Source: Bacillota bacterium (GTDB lineage: Bacteria; Bacillota; Clostridia; Christensenellales; Christensenellaceae). From it: DNA of 64,000 bases. Shown here piece by piece: positions 15,658-23,394 of this stretch. Numbering within the stretch: position 1 is the stretch's first letter; each line of letters begins with the position of its first letter. A model generated the notes under the pieces. That model made no database searches and was not told the DNA's origin. It saw only the letters and a program-made list of their open reading frames with translations. The stretch spans positions 209,414 to 273,413 of the forward strand of contig JAEYKI010000001.1 of assembly GCA_023408315.1 (NCBI GenBank). The letters are read 5' to 3'. The position numbers and the translations under genes are program-made.

Positions 15658-17049
15658 TTATTTATTCCAGTAAGTAAGCCCCAACCCCGCCAGTATTTTA
15701 ACGGCTTCGTCATACACCTGCACATATTCGTCGGTAGGCGTTAATGTCTTTACGTCGTAACACTCCTGGAACTTCTTGCCCCTTGGAGCGGTTTTGTAAT
15801 TAACCTCGTACATGCCTACCAGTTTATCCAAAAGAATATTAGCTTCGTGTATGTCCATGCCCGCAACGGCATACGCCGCCTCGCCCATCATACGGGCTTC
15901 CATAGCGGTAAACAGGTCTGTGCTCACGCCTTTGCAGGAAGCAACGCCAGAAAGAATCTCGCGTCCGCTTACCGTATCGGTAATCGCCTGTGCCGCGGTT
16001 TCAAGCAAACACATCACGGTACAGGGGCCTGATAACGTATAATACTGGTTTCCAAGTATCAAATGGGTGTTCTCCTCTACAGCCCTTCCGGCGTGAGCCG
16101 CAACTGCAAGCGCCTCGCGCGCGGTGGTAATTCCCCATCTGACATGAACAGGGCCGTCCAAATGCCAGGTTCCCTGCATCATAACAAAAGAGTTAAGCGT
16201 TGTCGCAACGTCTACGATCGTGGTGGTTTCAAGGCCACCCGCGTATCCTCCGAAAATCGGCATCTGTTCAACCATAACCTGTACTCCAGCCATTGCATAA
16301 TGAGCGCCAACAACCAACGCACCTACGTCGATTTTGAGCTCATTCAGCTGGGACACTTCATGGGCGTCAGACGGACGCATCCCGCCCTCGAAATCAGATT
16401 CGATGACACCGGCAGGACTTAATGAAGTTTCGCTTCCCTACAATCCCATGCCTGTACGTCCGGCGCGCATCTGCGCTTCCCGAACCTGCAGGCATTCGTT
16501 TTTAACCGCCATAATTTCCCACGGCGAGCCGGGCACCGGGTCTTTGCCCATGACCGTTTGCATAACGCCGTCAACTATGGTATCCACTATCCTCTCCTGG
16601 GCGTATGCCTGGTGTATCGGAAGGAACATGTCTTCCGAACACGGAGAGCCTGTGGGGCCGCCCTGAATAACGGGCGGCGTTTTGGAGGATGCGTGCCTGG
16701 GCACCACCTGAATCGCCTCTTTGCCTTCGCCGAACACAAAGTGGTTCGGAGCGGAGCAAATGGCGTTCAGCACTTCATCCCGGGTGTATTTTATTACCCT
16801 TCCGGTATCAATGCAGTATATACCGCATTCCACCAGCATATCCAGCCCCGCGTTAAAAAGGTTGTTTATAAGCTCTTTATCTTCGGGTATGATGGTCTTT
16901 TTATCCATCTTGATGTTGTACTTTTCTTTTAAGGCTTTTGCGGTCTGGGGAACAATTTTATAGTCCCAATCGCTTTCTTTTACAAGCGGACCGGTTTTTG
17001 CTCTGTCGTACACATCAAAAACGGAAATTGGTTTTCCGATTGCGTTCAA
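15658..17049 (-). CDS. mtmB: Monomethylamine:corrinoid methyltransferase with in-frame UAG (pyrrolysine)
   Basis: MtmB transfers the methyl group of monomethylamine to the Co(I) corrinoid of MtmC. The frame is continuous from 17049 to the UAA at 15658 except for one TAG at 16438-16440. The flanks read GRTGMGL-UAG-GSETSLSPAGV, which match the methanogen MtmB pyrrolysine site (GRPGMGV-O-GPETSLS). Family blocks lie on both sides: VQGGPTGSP-like before it, HEVSQLNELKID, EQMPIFGGYAGG and FQECYDVKT after it. With the TTG start at 17049 (GGGGG upstream, 4 nt after mtmC) the UAG is codon 204, against 202 in Methanosarcina. An ATG at 17079 is the alternative. Full length is 463 residues, normal for MtmB. 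Confidence 0.96.
16424..16440 (-). promoter_or_regulatory. UAG codon and small downstream stem-loop in mtmB
   Basis: The TAG at 16438-16440 is followed on the minus strand by GAAG-CGAAA-CTTC (16424-16436), a 4-bp stem with a 5-nt loop one base after the codon. This position matches the proposed PYLIS element of methanogen mtmB. In methanogens PYLIS is not essential for readthrough, so its role here is uncertain. Confidence 0.4.
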
Positions 17050-17053
17050 CTGT

Positions 17054-17719
17054 TTACGCCCCCTTTCTTTTTTTTGCAAGCAATTCTTTGGCTAAAACAA
17101 CCGCCTCGGTTGCGGTTTGAGTGAATCCGTCGGCTCCTATCTGGTCACACCATTCCTGCGAAACCGGCGCGCCTCCAAACATAACAATGTATTTGTCACG
17201 CACACCACGTTCTTTAAGCAGGTTGATAATATCGCGCTGCGCCGGCATAGTAGTGGTCATAAGCGCGGAACCTAAAATAAAATCCGCATTTACCTCTATG
17301 GCCTTGTCCACAACCGATACCACAGACACGTCGCGCCCTAAATCGTACACCGTAAAGTTGTTTGCCTCAAACATAGTTTTAACGATGTTTTTACCGATAT
17401 CGTGAATGTCGCCCTGCACGGTATGAATGATCACAACTCCGTTTGAGGCGCTGTTTTTCTCTTCTTCAGACATACCGCTTGTAAGCACCTTAACTGCGGC
17501 GTCAAACGCCTCAGACGCGGTTAAGAGTTCGGGAACAAAGGCTTCGCCTTCATCAAACAAGTCGCTCATAACCTGCATTCCCGCCGACAAGCCGTCGCTG
17601 ATGCACTCAAGCGGGTCAAGCCCGGCTGCCAAAGCCGCTTCCGCAGCTTCCACCGCAAGATCCGCATCCATTTCGGTAATAGACTCTTTCAGTTTTGCGA
17701 AAATTTCCTCACGGGTCAT
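17054..17719 (-). CDS. mtmC: Monomethylamine corrinoid protein
   Basis: MtmC carries the cobamide that accepts the methyl group from MtmB. The 221-aa protein has the N-terminal helical cap (MTREEIFAKLKESI to about residue 85) and a Rossmann B12 domain. The latter holds the lower-ligand motif GDIHDIGKNIV, then SALMTTTMPAQRDII and MFGGAPVSQEWCDQIGADGF. I used the ATG at 17719; a GTG at 17725 is closer to the AAGGAGG (5 nt) and may be the true start. It is the first gene of the mtmC-mtmB-pylT transcript, with a dedicated promoter. Confidence 0.94.
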   Translation of the reverse strand: MTREEIFAKLKESITEMDADLAVEAAEAALAAGLDPLECISDGLSAGMQVMSDLFDEGEAFVPELLTASEAFDAAVKVLTSGMSEEEKNSASNGVVIIHTVQGDIHDIGKNIVKTMFEANNFTVYDLGRDVSVVSVVDKAIEVNADFILGSALMTTTMPAQRDIINLLKERGVRDKYIVMFGGAPVSQEWCDQIGADGFTQTATEAVVLAKELLAKKRKGA

Positions 17720-17754
17720 ATGCACGCTTTCCTCCTTTTTGTAAGATTTGTATC

Positions 17755-17815
17755 ATTATAACAATCAGGCAATCGTATGAGTAGTTACAGTTCATCGTGT
17801 TTTTTCAGTGACAGT
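17755..17815 (-). promoter_or_regulatory. mtmC promoter with paired ACTGTnACT boxes
   Basis: Minus strand: ACTGTCACT (17807-17815) and ACTGTAACT (17783-17791) start exactly 24 bp apart, with GAAAAAACA between them. TATAAT (17755-17760) lies 55 bp from the first box and no good -35 element is present. This suits an activator that binds a direct repeat next to RNA polymerase. The boxes overlap the end of the mocR-like gene. Confidence 0.7.
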
Positions 17816-19212
17816 TGGCGTCTTAAAACCTCGCCCATTTTTTTGCATCCGTTTATAATTTCTTCTCTGGACATAGAATTAAATCCCATTATAAATATAT
17901 CCTCATACGCGTTAATCTGGTCGTGGCAATGCTCTTTAATGCCGTATATCCGTATGGATTCCTTTTCCAAATCTTCTATCAGCTTTTTTTGATTCCTGCA
18001 ATTCATTATTTTAACCAGGGTATGGACGCCTGCCGGATTTTGAACAATTTGCACCTCGTTTGGCATATACTCTTTAATAGCCTTGATTAATACGTCGTAC
18101 TTCTTTTCGTTTATGGATGAAATTTTCCGCAAATGGCGTTCTAAAAATCCTTCGTTTATCATATTGGAAAGCGCGATCTGATGATACGCGGGGAGCGCGG
18201 CGTTAAAGTACCTGTACTTATTCTCGTAGGCCTCCACCAATTCCCATGGCAGTATCAGAAAGGCGCACCGTATGGCAGGCGAAAGAATCTTGGAAAGCGT
18301 CCCCATATAAATTACCCTCCCGTTCTTGTCCAGGGACTGCAGAGACGGTATGGGCATCAGCCCGTAGCGAAATTCGCTGTCGTAGTCGTTTTCTATGATG
18401 TATGCCCCATTGGTATATGCCCATTTTAAAAGCTGATTTCTAACGCCAATAGAAGTGACCGCCCCCGTAGGGAACTGGTGGGACGGCGTTATGTACAGGA
18501 TATTGCAGTTTGAACGGGATAAAAGAAGGGTGTACACCCCATTTTCCAGCACGGGAATGGAGGTTACGCTGTATCCTTTTTCTTCAATACAATGCCGCAT
18601 GGCTACGTAGCCGGGTTCCTCAAACGCGAAACGGTTGCTTCCCGGCGGCAGCAGGGACGTTAAAATTTCCATGGCGTATTGCGTTCCCGCGCACAAAACA
18701 ATCTGCTTGGGGTCGCAATTCACCCCTCTGTGCCGGTATAAAAAGCCGCTTAGGCTCTCCCGAAGCTTAAGGTTGCCTTTGTTGTTTTCATAGGATATCG
18801 CGCTTCCGCATTCCTCCATCAAAATAGCATTGCCCACATATTTCTTCCACTTTGCCCATGGAAACAATCCTGTCTCTATGCTTTCAAACTCAAAGTCATA
18901 CATCACCTTGGGCTTTTTCGCATGATGCACCAAAACGGGGAACAAGCTGCTTTTATGCTCACCGGAAAAGTCGGTTCCTATGTCCTCCACAAAATACCCG
19001 GTTCCATGCACGGCGCGAATATATCCTTCGGCAATAAGCTGCTGGTATGCGTTGTCCACCGTGTTTCTGCTGATTCCAAGCTCATCTCCGAACACCCTAA
19101 GAGATTTCAGAGGCGTATTTTTCGCAAGCGACCCGCCCACAATATCCTGCTTGATCTGCCTGTATAATTGCTCCGATAATGACTTCGGACTGTTTCTATC
19201 CAAATAGATCAC
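17785..19212 (-). CDS. MocR/PdxR-type regulator (GntR helix-turn-helix fused to aminotransferase domain)
   Basis: The 475-aa protein joins a GntR-type winged helix (SLSEQLYRQIKQDIVGG, LGISRNTVDNAYQQLIAEGYI, residues 12-70) to a class I aminotransferase-like domain. That domain has ASN/ASP-type motifs and a likely PLP lysine (YMGTLSKILSPAIR). MocR proteins usually sense an amine, amino acid or PLP-derived imine and bind direct repeats. This gene lies between mtmC and the divergent URO-D/amt/glnK operon, and repeat boxes flank it on both sides, so it is the prime candidate for the methylamine-responsive regulator. The start is GTG at 19212. Confidence 0.92.
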   Translation of the reverse strand: MIYLDRNSPKSLSEQLYRQIKQDIVGGSLAKNTPLKSLRVFGDELGISRNTVDNAYQQLIAEGYIRAVHGTGYFVEDIGTDFSGEHKSSLFPVLVHHAKKPKVMYDFEFESIETGLFPWAKWKKYVGNAILMEECGSAISYENNKGNLKLRESLSGFLYRHRGVNCDPKQIVLCAGTQYAMEILTSLLPPGSNRFAFEEPGYVAMRHCIEEKGYSVTSIPVLENGVYTLLLSRSNCNILYITPSHQFPTGAVTSIGVRNQLLKWAYTNGAYIIENDYDSEFRYGLMPIPSLQSLDKNGRVIYMGTLSKILSPAIRCAFLILPWELVEAYENKYRYFNAALPAYHQIALSNMINEGFLERHLRKISSINEKKYDVLIKAIKEYMPNEVQIVQNPAGVHTLVKIMNCRNQKKLIEDLEKESIRIYGIKEHCHDQINAYEDIFIMGFNSMSREEIINGCKKMGEVLRRQLSLKKHDEL

Positions 19213-19234
19213 ATTTACACGCCCTTTCGGTTAA

Positions 19235-19270
19235 TAAAAAACGGAAACGTCTTTTATCGGCGTCTCCGTT
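19235..19270 (-). terminator. Leader terminator upstream of mocR-like gene
   Basis: On the minus strand a 10-bp stem (19261-19270 with 19240-19249, one G-U, 11-nt loop) is followed by a U-run (19235-19239). It lies between the TATAAT at 19287 and the GTG at 19212, that is, inside the 5' leader of the regulator message. It could attenuate expression of the regulator. Confidence 0.6.
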
Positions 19271-19286
19271 GACAAATTATGGATTC

Positions 19287-19348
19287 ATTATACATTAAAG
19301 GTACTGTTCAAGTAAATAGCCACTTTTTTTAAATTTCCAAGTGACAGT
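19287..19348 (-). promoter_or_regulatory. mocR promoter with ACTGTCACT box
   Basis: Minus strand: TATAAT (19287-19292) lies 56 bp downstream of the start of ACTGTCACT (19340-19348). The spacing equals that at mtmC, padR and the URO-D gene, suggesting autoregulation. The second box at +24 is poorly conserved. Confidence 0.6.
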
Positions 19349-19366
19349 CGCCATTCAAGCACACAG

Positions 19367-19434
19367 ACTGCCACTGTCACTCCGGAAAAAACAAGAACTG
19401 TTACTATCATTTTGCTACTGATTCCATTTAAAAT
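19367..19434 (+). promoter_or_regulatory. Promoter of URO-D/amt/glnK operon with ACTGTYACT boxes
   Basis: ACTGCCACT (19367-19375), ACTGTCACT (19373-19381) and ACTGTTACT (19397-19405) lie on the plus strand. The last two are 24 bp apart with GAAAAAACA between, as at mtmC. A -10-like TAAAAT (19429-19434) lies 56 bp from the main box. The divergent box at 19340-19348 forms an inverted pair with it. Confidence 0.65.
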
Positions 19435-19486
19435 ATCTACAATACTTTCATACTTGCTGTGACATTTCATAAAAAGGAGGACACAG

Positions 19487-20863
19487 ATGGGAAAAGATCT
19501 GATTTTCAAAACACTGAAACACGAAAAAGCAGACAGAGTACCGTGGATTCCCTTTGCGGGAGTTCACGCCGGCAAACTGAAGGGATACAGCGGGGCAGAT
19601 ATCCTCAAAGACGAGGAAAAGCTCTACGCATCGCTTATGGAAGTGCATAAGCTGTATACGCCCGACGGCATGCCGATCACTTTTGATTTGCAGCTTGAAG
19701 CGGAAGTTCTGGGATGCGGCTTGCTGTGGGCGGAATTTAACCCTCCGTCGGTATGCGCGCACCCTTATGAAAATGACGCCGACGGTTTCCCATCGGACGA
19801 TATGGTTCCCGGGAAAGAGGACGGCCGGATTGGAATGGTCATGCGTACCGCAAAGCGGGTGAAGAACGCTGTTGGAGCCGATACGGCTATGTACGGCTTG
19901 CTGTGCGGGCCGCTCACGCTGGCCTCCCACCTGCGAGGCAGCAAGCTGTTTACAGACATGCGTAAAAACCCGGATTCCGTTAAAAAATTCATCGCTTTTA
20001 CAACAAAGGTGGCAAAGGCCATGTGCTCCTATTATATGGAATCAGGTATGGATGTGATCGCCGTGGTCGATCCGCTGGTCAGCCAGGTTTCTCCAAAGTT
20101 CTTCAATGAATTTTTGGCAGACAGCTTTACCGAACTCTTCAGTTTTATTCGGAAAGAAGGCGCTTTCTCCTCCTTCTTCGTATGCGGAGACGCCACAAGG
20201 CAAATAGAGGTTATGTGCGCAACCGGGCCGGATTCCATGCATATTGACGAAAACGTAAACCTCCCCGCCGCCAAAGAAATTACGGATACATACAACATCG
20301 CGCTCGGCGGCAATATTCCCCTCACAACCACAATGCTGTTTGGAACGCAGCAGGACAATATGAAATGCGTGATTGATTTGTGCGACTCTGTAAAAAACCA
20401 CACCAATTTCCTGGTAAGCCCGGGCTGCGATATGCCCTATGATGTGCCCATCGAGAATACGGTCGCAATCGTTCAGGCGGTGCTGCATACGGAAGATACC
20501 CGTGAAATGATTAAAAACTATACGGCGGGAAGCTCTTATGATCTGGATGCGATTGCCATCCCCGACTACAGAAATCTGGATAAAGTGCAGGTAGAACTGT
20601 TTACCTTAGACCCGGATCAATGCGCGGCTTGCACCTATATGGTTAATTGCGTTGCCGACGTATATGACGAGATCAAGGATGATGCCGAGTATGTTGTGTA
20701 CCGCTATAACATCAAAGAAGATGTGGCGCGTACCATTAAAATGGGGCTCACCAACCTTCCCACCATGGTAGTGGACGGTGTTCCCAAATTTGTGTCCATC
20801 ATTCCTGATAAGCAAGAGCTTTTTGCGGCGATCGCAGAGGCAAAGGCAAATAAAAACAAATAA
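19487..20863 (+). CDS. URO-D family methyltransferase (MtbA/MtgA-like) fused to thioredoxin-like domain
   Basis: Residues 1 to about 360 are a uroporphyrinogen-decarboxylase-fold methyltransferase: LKHEKADRVPWIPF, YGLLCGPLTLASHLRG, VVDPLVSQVSPKFF, FFVCGDATRQIE and FLVSPGCDMPYD. The two Cys fit the zinc site of MtaA/MtbA enzymes, but the His usually two residues before the first Cys is Phe. The last ~85 residues form a thioredoxin/glutaredoxin-like domain (VELFTLDPDQCAACTYMVNC, then LTNLPTMVVDGVP with its cis-Pro) with a CAAC pair. It probably moves the methyl group from methyl-MtmC to a further acceptor. It leads an operon with amt and glnK; GGAGG lies upstream. Confidence 0.85.
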   Translation: MGKDLIFKTLKHEKADRVPWIPFAGVHAGKLKGYSGADILKDEEKLYASLMEVHKLYTPDGMPITFDLQLEAEVLGCGLLWAEFNPPSVCAHPYENDADGFPSDDMVPGKEDGRIGMVMRTAKRVKNAVGADTAMYGLLCGPLTLASHLRGSKLFTDMRKNPDSVKKFIAFTTKVAKAMCSYYMESGMDVIAVVDPLVSQVSPKFFNEFLADSFTELFSFIRKEGAFSSFFVCGDATRQIEVMCATGPDSMHIDENVNLPAAKEITDTYNIALGGNIPLTTTMLFGTQQDNMKCVIDLCDSVKNHTNFLVSPGCDMPYDVPIENTVAIVQAVLHTEDTREMIKNYTAGSSYDLDAIAIPDYRNLDKVQVELFTLDPDQCAACTYMVNCVADVYDEIKDDAEYVVYRYNIKEDVARTIKMGLTNLPTMVVDGVPKFVSIIPDKQELFAAIAEAKANKNK

Positions 20864-20884
20864 AAAGGAAAAGGAGCTGAAAAA

Positions 20885-22123
20885 ATGAATTTCTCTGACG
20901 TTTCGTTTTTATTGATCTGTACAGTGCTGGTAATTTTCATGACGCCGGGCCTTGCGCTGTTTTACGGCGGACTTGAACGCAGAAAAAATATGGTCAGCAA
21001 TATGATGAACGTGGTATTTAATATGGGGCTTGGCATTGTGATGTGGGTAGCCGTGGGTTACACCATGTGTTTCGGTGGAAACACCGGGGGCGTTTTGGGC
21101 GGCCTGAACCATTTCTTTTTAAGCGGGCTGAATATAGCGGACCCGTCGCCCGACCTGGCCACTGTGCCCACGCTGGTATTCGTGGTGTTTTTAATGGCTT
21201 TCGCCATTATCACCCCTGTTATTATTTCCGGTTCGGTGTCCGGGCGCATAAAATTCAAATCGCTGTTTATCTTCACCGGCCTGTGGAGCCTGATTGTGCT
21301 TTACCCCATGTTCCATATGGTTTGGGGCGAAGGCGGGCTTCTTGGAGCAGGCTGGCTGCACTCGCTCGATTTTGCGGGCGGCAACGCAATCCATATAAGC
21401 TCGGGCGTTTCCGGGCTTGTGTTGTGTATGCTTTTGGGCAAACGGCACGGCATTGAACACAAAGAATACAAGGTGCATAATATTCCGTTTGTGGTGCTGG
21501 GCGCCGCCATCGTTTGGATCGGCTGGTTCGGCTTTAACGGCGGCTGCGCGCTGGAAGCCACCGGCAAAACCGGCCACGTATTCATGACCACTGCGGCCGC
21601 CTCCGGCTCGGCTGTGATTTCCTGGATGATTCTGGACGTCATCAAAACGGGAAAACCCACCATCGTAGGGCTGTGCTCGGCGGCAATCGTGGGGTTGGTC
21701 GCAATTACGCCCGCCGCAGGCTTTGTACCGATTTGGTCTGCGTTATTAATCGGATTTTTTGCCAGCCCGTTCTGCTTCTACGGAATCCACCTGGTGAAAA
21801 AGGTCTTCAAAATTGACGACACCCTTGACGCCTTCGGATGCCACGGCCTGGGCGGAATTTTTGGCGGCATTATGACAGGCGTATTTGCCACTCCGGAATT
21901 GTCGGGCGCTGTCGGCCTCATTTACGGTTCGGGTGACCAGTTCGGCAGGCAGCTTGCCGGCGTTGGATTATCCATCACCTTTGCGGTGGCAGGAACGCTT
22001 GTATGCTATGGAATCACCAGGCTGTTCGGCAAACCAAGGGTTGAGAAAGAAGATGAGATTCGCGGCCTAGACGCCAGTGAGCACGGCGAGTCGGCCTATC
22101 CGTCCTTCAGCGGACTTGATTAA
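20885..22123 (+). CDS. amt: Ammonium/methylammonium channel
   Basis: A 412-aa polytopic Amt/Mep/Rh protein with about eleven membrane segments (FYGGLERRKNMVSNMMNVVFN near the start). The twin pore histidines are present in AIHISSG and DAFGCHGLGGIFGG. The Asp site segment reads LDFAGGNAIH rather than the commoner DFAGGTVVH. Its operon partner glnK would gate it. Placed behind a methyltransferase gene and under MocR-type boxes, it may take up methylammonium or handle the ammonium freed by demethylation. Confidence 0.94.
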   Translation: MNFSDVSFLLICTVLVIFMTPGLALFYGGLERRKNMVSNMMNVVFNMGLGIVMWVAVGYTMCFGGNTGGVLGGLNHFFLSGLNIADPSPDLATVPTLVFVVFLMAFAIITPVIISGSVSGRIKFKSLFIFTGLWSLIVLYPMFHMVWGEGGLLGAGWLHSLDFAGGNAIHISSGVSGLVLCMLLGKRHGIEHKEYKVHNIPFVVLGAAIVWIGWFGFNGGCALEATGKTGHVFMTTAAASGSAVISWMILDVIKTGKPTIVGLCSAAIVGLVAITPAAGFVPIWSALLIGFFASPFCFYGIHLVKKVFKIDDTLDAFGCHGLGGIFGGIMTGVFATPELSGAVGLIYGSGDQFGRQLAGVGLSITFAVAGTLVCYGITRLFGKPRVEKEDEIRGLDASEHGESAYPSFSGLD

Positions 22124-22140
22124 AATAGGAGGTTAGTTTT

Positions 22141-22485
22141 ATGTATTTTGTGGTGGCTATTGTAAGAGAAGAGAAATTGGACGCCGTAAAAGCCGCATTG
22201 AACGACATTGACGTAAAAGGAATCACTGTTTCACAGGTTTTTGGCTGCGGGAAACAAAAAGGATATACCGAGCTGGTTCGCAGCACCGAGGTGGAAATTA
22301 ACCTGATTCCCAAAATCAAGTTTGAGATTGCGGTTTCAACCAGGGAATGGAAAGACAAAACCATTGAAGCAGTCACCAAAGCCGCGGGTACAAACAATGT
22401 TGGCGACGGTAAGATTTTCACCTTTAAATTGGAAGACGTTGTGAGAATCAGGACAGGCGAAAGAGACGTTGATGCTTTGAATTAG
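22141..22485 (+). CDS. glnK: P-II signal protein (GlnK type)
   Basis: The 114-aa protein has P-II landmarks: VFGCGKQKGYTELVRS, IPKIKFEIAVS, VGDGKIFTFKLEDVVRIRTGE. It follows amt with AGGAGG and would block the channel at high nitrogen. The T-loop position equal to Tyr51 of enterobacterial GlnB/GlnK is Val (RSTEVEINLIPK), so classical uridylylation is not possible and control would rest on ATP/ADP/2-oxoglutarate binding. It ends in UAG at the normal family length. Confidence 0.94.
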   Translation: MYFVVAIVREEKLDAVKAALNDIDVKGITVSQVFGCGKQKGYTELVRSTEVEINLIPKIKFEIAVSTREWKDKTIEAVTKAAGTNNVGDGKIFTFKLEDVVRIRTGERDVDALN

Positions 22486-22537
22486 CAACCGGATTGCATA
22501 TATGGAATTTTAAGAGTCTATAGAAAACTATCTGTAA

Positions 22538-22572
22538 TAAGCCTCCTGTGATAGAATAACACAGGAGGCTTA
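22538..22572. other. 13-bp hairpin after glnK
   Basis: A perfect inverted repeat (22538-22550 with 22560-22572, 9-nt loop, stem TAAGCCTCCTGTG) lies 53 bp past glnK. No U-run follows on either strand. It may act as a weak terminator or 3' stabiliser, or mark the edge of the adjacent transposon remnant. Confidence 0.5.
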
Positions 22573-23394
22573 ATGAATGTCTCCTGAATAAGAGCGATTT
22601 TTTGATAAAGGCAATATGAAACCAAGTAATCTAACAACAAGCGCAAAAAGCCGAAATGAATCCATCTCAGATTCAGCACTAGAACGGACATGGCAATGCT
22701 GTGGGAAATGGTTGCTTCCAGCTTCGTTACCACCAGGCCCAGGCCGCACTTGCGTGGCCAAGCCGAAACGACGCTCAACCTCAACGCGTTCACATTCATC
22801 CCGGTAATTCCTCTTTTTGTCGGGCGGCTCATCCCTCTTCAGCCGCCCAAGCGTTGGCCCAGAGAGCCGTATGTGATGGAGTTTGCAAAAGGCCAGATTG
22901 CCGCGGTTCCTGTATATCTTATCCGCCAATATCCAGCTCGGGTAACGGTCCGCGCGCTCCCGGTCCTCTCAGCCATATCCGCCAAGGTTCACCGCCTCAT
23001 TGTACGCGTCAAAGGACAGCGCCTCCAGCCTTGCCCAGCCATCGCAGACGCCGATGTCCATCTTCGCCCCGAATTCAACCCGCTTCCCCGCCTTTCCACG
23101 TACAATGGGCCGCAGGAACGTCGGCTTAAGCTCACGATCCGGTTTGGCGCGGAGTGCGTATTGCTCCCGCACATAGCTTTTTGCTGTTCATAGACCTTCC
23201 GGATCGTTTCAAGCTTGGCTGCTTGCTTTTTCTTCAAGCGTTTTTCCGTCCCACAGCATGGCGTCTATGTGCCCAAGGTCCCTTGAAAGATAGCCAAGCT
23301 GCTTTTTGATGTATTTCCGGATAAAAGCATGCGTCCGGTTTCTGCTCCGGGCAAACCGGAGATATTCCTTGCGCGCCTCTCTCCTGTACGTTTG
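22573..23394 (-). pseudogene. Decayed DDE transposase (IS5/IS1182-like)
   Basis: The minus strand carries transposase pieces in different frames. They read, in order, YIKKQLGYLSRDLGHIDAML (about 23240-23390), FLRPIVRGKAGKRVEFGAK and LEALSFDAYNEAV (about 22980-23130), PSWILADKIYRNRGNLAFCK and RLSGPTLGRLKRDE (about 22830-22930), then AIAMSVLVLNLRWIHFGFLRLL (about 22610-22690). These are blocks of an IS5/IS1182-group transposase broken by frameshifts and stops, with the N-terminal part missing. It is inactive. It separates the methylamine island from the sugar operon and abuts the rpiB stop. Confidence 0.8.

Noticed and set aside
22538..22572. Intrinsic terminator of glnK
   Set aside because: The stem is perfect but no U-run follows on either strand, so I list it only as a hairpin.
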